DNA of 64,000 bases from Nectonema munidae. Taxonomy: Eukaryota > Nematomorpha > Nectonematoida > Nectonematidae. Positions 60,999-64,000 of this stretch are shown piece by piece. The DNA lies in NCBI GenBank assembly GCA_030549495.1, contig JAUIRK010000360.1, positions 1 through 64,000 on the forward strand, given 5' to 3'. A program made the position numbers and the translations under genes. The notes under the pieces were generated by a model that searched no databases, was not told the origin of the DNA, and saw only the letters and a program-made list of their open reading frames with translations. Numbering within the stretch: position 1 is the stretch's first letter; each line of letters starts with the position of its first letter.

Positions 60999-61030
<32 letters not shown>
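60557..61030. other. Homopolymer-rich low-complexity tract with (CA)n
   Basis: Long runs of G, T, A and C with very few ordinary words, ending in a CA microsatellite (61004-61030). Open frames here are pure low-complexity. It resembles an error-prone or unresolved assembly segment, as at 29484-29756. Confidence 0.6.
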
Positions 61031-61977
61031 CAATTAAAAAATAAAAGTTATATAGGATGAATGCGAGTAGTTAGCAAATTCGATTATCCTCACCACACAA
61101 GCCAAACCAATACAAAAACGATTTCGACCTTTTTGAACCTCATCAGTTGAATACAGGTGCCTATTTACATTTCTATGAATCGAACTGAGCATCAGCGATT
61201 TTATACATGAGGTTTATCTTTCTTCATGTATAAAACACATCTGGGGTTAGCCTTTTTTATGAAAGCTAAAAAAGTTTGACATTTCAGCATCAGATCATTT
61301 GCAGCTGCGAGTAATAATTTTGTAGAATACGCATAGCTAGGTAGTTGAAAAAAAATGTTTTTAATATTTTTCACTTTCAAGAGGTCAATAACATTATATC
61401 ATCTTCACAAGTTATGGAAAAGGCTCAGTAGATGACATAAAGAATAATGTGAAATGCAAGTCTTATAAGAGCTCATATTTATGATTCCCGCTGATTTCAA
61501 AAGCTAAAAAAATAACGTTTGTTAAGCTTACATTTCCTTCAGAATAAGAAATAAAGTCTAAAAGAGATGTTTATCACTGTATATATAAGGATGTAACAGC
61601 ATTACCAAATACACTTGTTATGCACAATGTTGTGCCAAAAAAAAAATAAAATGCACGCTATGCTACACGCGAAAAAATTAATCATTTAAAGACTCTTTCT
61701 TCACTCAAATTTTTTTTTACAAAATTTGATGTTTAATAATAAGAAAAATGTATGATATACGGACTTAATATATATAATTTTTGACAAATTTTCAATTGAT
61801 GATAAAATTGCATTTTTTTTTGTAACATTGCCATAAAATTGTTAGAATTTTAAAATTAGGTAGCAAAATTTCTATTAATCATCAATATTATTTAAGAGCT
61901 TTACGCACACTTATTTTATTGCACTTATTTTTAAAAAGAATTAAGACAATACTTAAATTCAAAAATCAGGCAATTCT

Positions 61978-62050
61978 AAGTGGCGTTTGATTAGATACTG
62001 GGTTCCGACAACTCAAGGACATGGGTTCGTTACTGCATCAAACCTCCTTT
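61978..62050 (+). repeat. tRNA-derived SINE head, candidate
   Basis: Order TGGCGTTTGATTAG (A-box-like), CTGGGTTCCGACAACTC, then GGGTTCGTTACTGCATC (B-box-like), with tRNA-like spacing. No acceptor stem or CCA-type closure is seen, so it is not a functional tRNA. Confidence 0.35.
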
Positions 62051-62756
62051 TCTCATATTTCAATACAAGCGGCGCAATCGTGCCTTCTAAATAAAAACAC
62101 CCACCCACCGTACTTTTACCTTTCCCTAGACAGACAAAATTTAAAAATAAATGTTTTAACAAAATTAAAAATAATTACCTGACTAAGGCAACTGTTCTCA
62201 TTTGAAGAATTCTAAAAAAAAATATAATAATTAGAAAAATACATATAACTTTTATCATTTAAAAAGTTATATAAAAAAATATAGACCTATATTATTATTA
62301 TGAATTTAAAGTAAATAGGTATCCATTATAAAATAGAATTAATGAAAAAGTATGTAGTTAGATTTTTTCATAATAAATTTTGTTTACAATCTACTGTATT
62401 TTTTCCAAAGTTTTTGATATTTTTAAATAAACGTCATGATATAAAGTGGGGGCCAGTAAAAAACTAATTGGGGGGGGGGGGGGGGCTTGGCCCTCCTTTA
62501 AAATCGCCACAGTTCGGAATCGGAAGCCTTGTGGATCGACCTTCAAAATAATTTATCAACACTAAATAATAAAAAATTGGGAATATTTATAAATTCATTA
62601 TAAAAACGGAAATTATAATTTAAATTCTTACCTGCATTTATTTTTATATAAATCATTGGTTGGTTGGAGATATCAAAGCACTTTCAGCCGTAAGGTTATA
62701 TGCTCACATTATGCTTAAGATGGTTGATCAAAGTTTTTATGAATTTGTTTTTAAGA

Positions 62757-62812
62757 GTTGGAAGCCTTGGGGATCGAACACCTGACCTCCAACTTGTGAG
62801 AGGTACACCCTA
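62757..62812 (-). repeat. tRNA-derived SINE fragment, candidate
   Basis: On the minus strand, GTGTACCTCTCACAAG, GGAGGTCAGG and TGTTCGATCCCCAAGG (B box) follow a tRNA-like layout. A second, shorter piece with GGAAGCCTTGTGGATCGA lies at about 62521-62545. Confidence 0.35.
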
Positions 62813-63225
62813 AAAATAATTGAGGCTCTATATAAACCATTAAAAATTAAAAAAAATATAATTATATTTAAATTCGTTTTCCAAAAGTTCTAATCTATTT
62901 GATTTTATAAATTTAGATATTTTTTTCTTGTAGTAATTTTTCTGTTAACAAAAAGTTAAGTATTGCTTTTTTTGTGGGTTAAAATTATTTTTTACTTTTA
63001 TTTATTATTCTTAATAATCTATATCGATTAAAATTTAGTTTAAAAAAATCAAAAAAACAATATTAGTTAATTATAATATCCATTTTCTTTCAATGTACTA
63101 GTTAATCAAAAAAATTAAACCTTTACAGCACGATGGCATGGAATTAATAGAAAATATTTATTTAAATTAAAATAAGTTTCATTTCCAAAGTGCATATAAA
63201 AGAATTATTAATTTCAAGTTAACCC

Positions 63226-63292
63226 TTTAACGCAGATTGCTAAGTAACGAAAGCATAGTGTCTTGGTCCATAGCTCTTGGTTTGATTCCCAA
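63226..63292 (+). repeat. tRNA-derived SINE fragment, candidate
   Basis: GCTAAGTAACGAAAGC, GTCTTGGTCCATAGCTC and GGTTTGATTCCCAATTG resemble A box, anticodon arm and B box. Decayed. Confidence 0.3.
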
Positions 63293-63540
63293 TTGTGCCA
63301 TCACTATCAACTGTCCATTTATTAAAGAATATTATTGAAAACTCGAGAATTTAAAAGAACAGAAATAGTAAAAGACTTAAACTAGAAACGTTGATTATTG
63401 TTGTATGTATTAAAGAAAGAATTGTAATATGAGAACAAATTTTTACCCTTTTCAGTCATAAGATTGGGTTATATTTCTGGCAATGCACTCCTTTCTGAAA
63501 ATAAATATATGAGATTCATAGCTGAATGATCTATTGATTT

Positions 63541-63649
63541 TTAATTGTTCTTAATACAAATAAAACATTCATATTTAGAGGGAACATCCTTAACTCGACA
63601 AAGATCTGTTTTGTGCCAGGAAGAGCAAAATTTACAGATGGTTTCTCTT
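63541..63649 (-). CDS. Possible terminal exon with Cys-rich zinc-finger-like motif
   Basis: A 3' splice-like CAATTGCAG is followed by a 109-bp frame ending TAA: RETICKFCSSWHKTDLC, then PSKYECFICIKNN. The C-x2-C ... W-H ... C ... Y-x-C-x2-C pattern recalls the second half of a PHD finger, but the spacing between the C pair and the next Cys is one residue too long. It could instead be a transposase zinc-binding tail, since the piggyBac relic at 45829 ends similarly (FCFLC). No other exon is identified, and the rest of any gene would lie beyond the right edge. Confidence 0.25.
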
Positions 63650-64000
63650 CTGCAATTGTACATAATATTTCTACATTGTAGATAAGAAAAAAAGAACTTG
63701 ATTTTATAATGTGTAGTATGAAGTAAAATTGATAATCATTCTTTTTGATAAATGAAAAAAAAATCATGTGATAATTTCATAACAACTATTTTTTTCTTAT
63801 TTTAAAACGATCTTAAAGTTTTTAATTTTTGTTATTAAATACATTTCATCCATCTAAGTTATTAAATGGATATTTATTAATTTTTTTTGTTTAATTATTA
63901 TCCAGCAAAGTGAAGAATTTTTTTGATTTTCTACTGTGATATATAATAGATTCAAATATTAAATTGAATATTGTTTTTTTCTAGAGTTAAATATTTTGTA
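63650..64000. other. AT-rich sequence at right edge
   Basis: T- and A-rich runs. No coding, RNA or repeat feature is recognised. Confidence 0.5.

Larger units (their letters stand above)
61031..63540. other. AT-rich intergenic region
   Basis: No protein gene is recognised. It holds tRNA-like SINE fragments (separate entries) and a G run of about 17 at 62469, preceded by GGGGGCCAGTAAAAA. Confidence 0.6.

Noticed and set aside
60550-61026. 158-codon minus-strand frame
   Set aside because: Entirely homopolymer and dinucleotide sequence.
61978-62050. Functional tRNA gene
   Set aside because: Only box-like internal motifs remain. I could not form an acceptor stem or a regular anticodon arm, so a SINE head is the better description.

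Overview
The window is animal nuclear DNA, most likely from an invertebrate. The evidence is a five-exon gene with GT/AG introns, long satellite arrays, hAT- and piggyBac-type DNA transposons, a non-LTR retrotransposon relic, and AT-rich unique sequence. An arthropod such as a copepod crustacean would fit, but the sequence alone does not fix the taxon. Almost none of the open reading frames are genes: most come from a 31-bp minisatellite that reads open in several frames on both strands.

Layout. (1) 1-25423 is a higher-order satellite. Blocks of a 31-bp unit (about 6.65 kb) alternate with a 1.2-kb AT-rich spacer, and the compound unit repeats every 7,848 bp between copies 2, 3 and 4. Each complete spacer carries three closely spaced hairpins. 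(2) 25424-37043 is a GC-richer cluster, embedded in the array, of three damaged copies (A +, B +, C -) of one retrotransposon. It has a Gag-like ORF, then a proline-rich region fused to reverse transcriptase and RNase H. No integrase, protease or tyrosine recombinase is visible, and promoter-like and poly(A)-like end modules lie in mixed orientation. (3) 37044-42857 is more satellite plus a fourth, truncated spacer. (4) 42858-47402 is AT-rich DNA with a piggyBac transposase relic. (5) 47403-51838 is satellite split by a 3,057-bp element with 16-bp inverted ends and TTAA target duplications. Most of that element is two arrays of roughly 150-bp tandem repeats. (6) 51937-55930 is the one convincing host gene, DPH6 (diphthine-ammonia ligase), on the minus strand. 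One MITE sits in intron 3 and a hAT element lies 32 bp upstream of the first plausible ATG. (7) 57510-60250 is a decayed LINE with a nested MITE. (8) 60557-64000 is low-complexity and AT-rich DNA with tRNA-like SINE fragments and one possible minus-strand zinc-finger exon.

The host gene and the mobile elements do not form a pathway. The picture is a heterochromatin-like satellite domain acting as a landing area for transposons, next to a small euchromatic gene. The most novel-looking items are the integrase-less retroelement whose ORF2 stop codon lies inside its own TATA box, the TTAA element that carries satellite-like arrays, and the hairpin triplet in the spacer. Two stretches (29484-29756 and 60557-61030) look like sequencing or assembly damage and should be verified before being interpreted.
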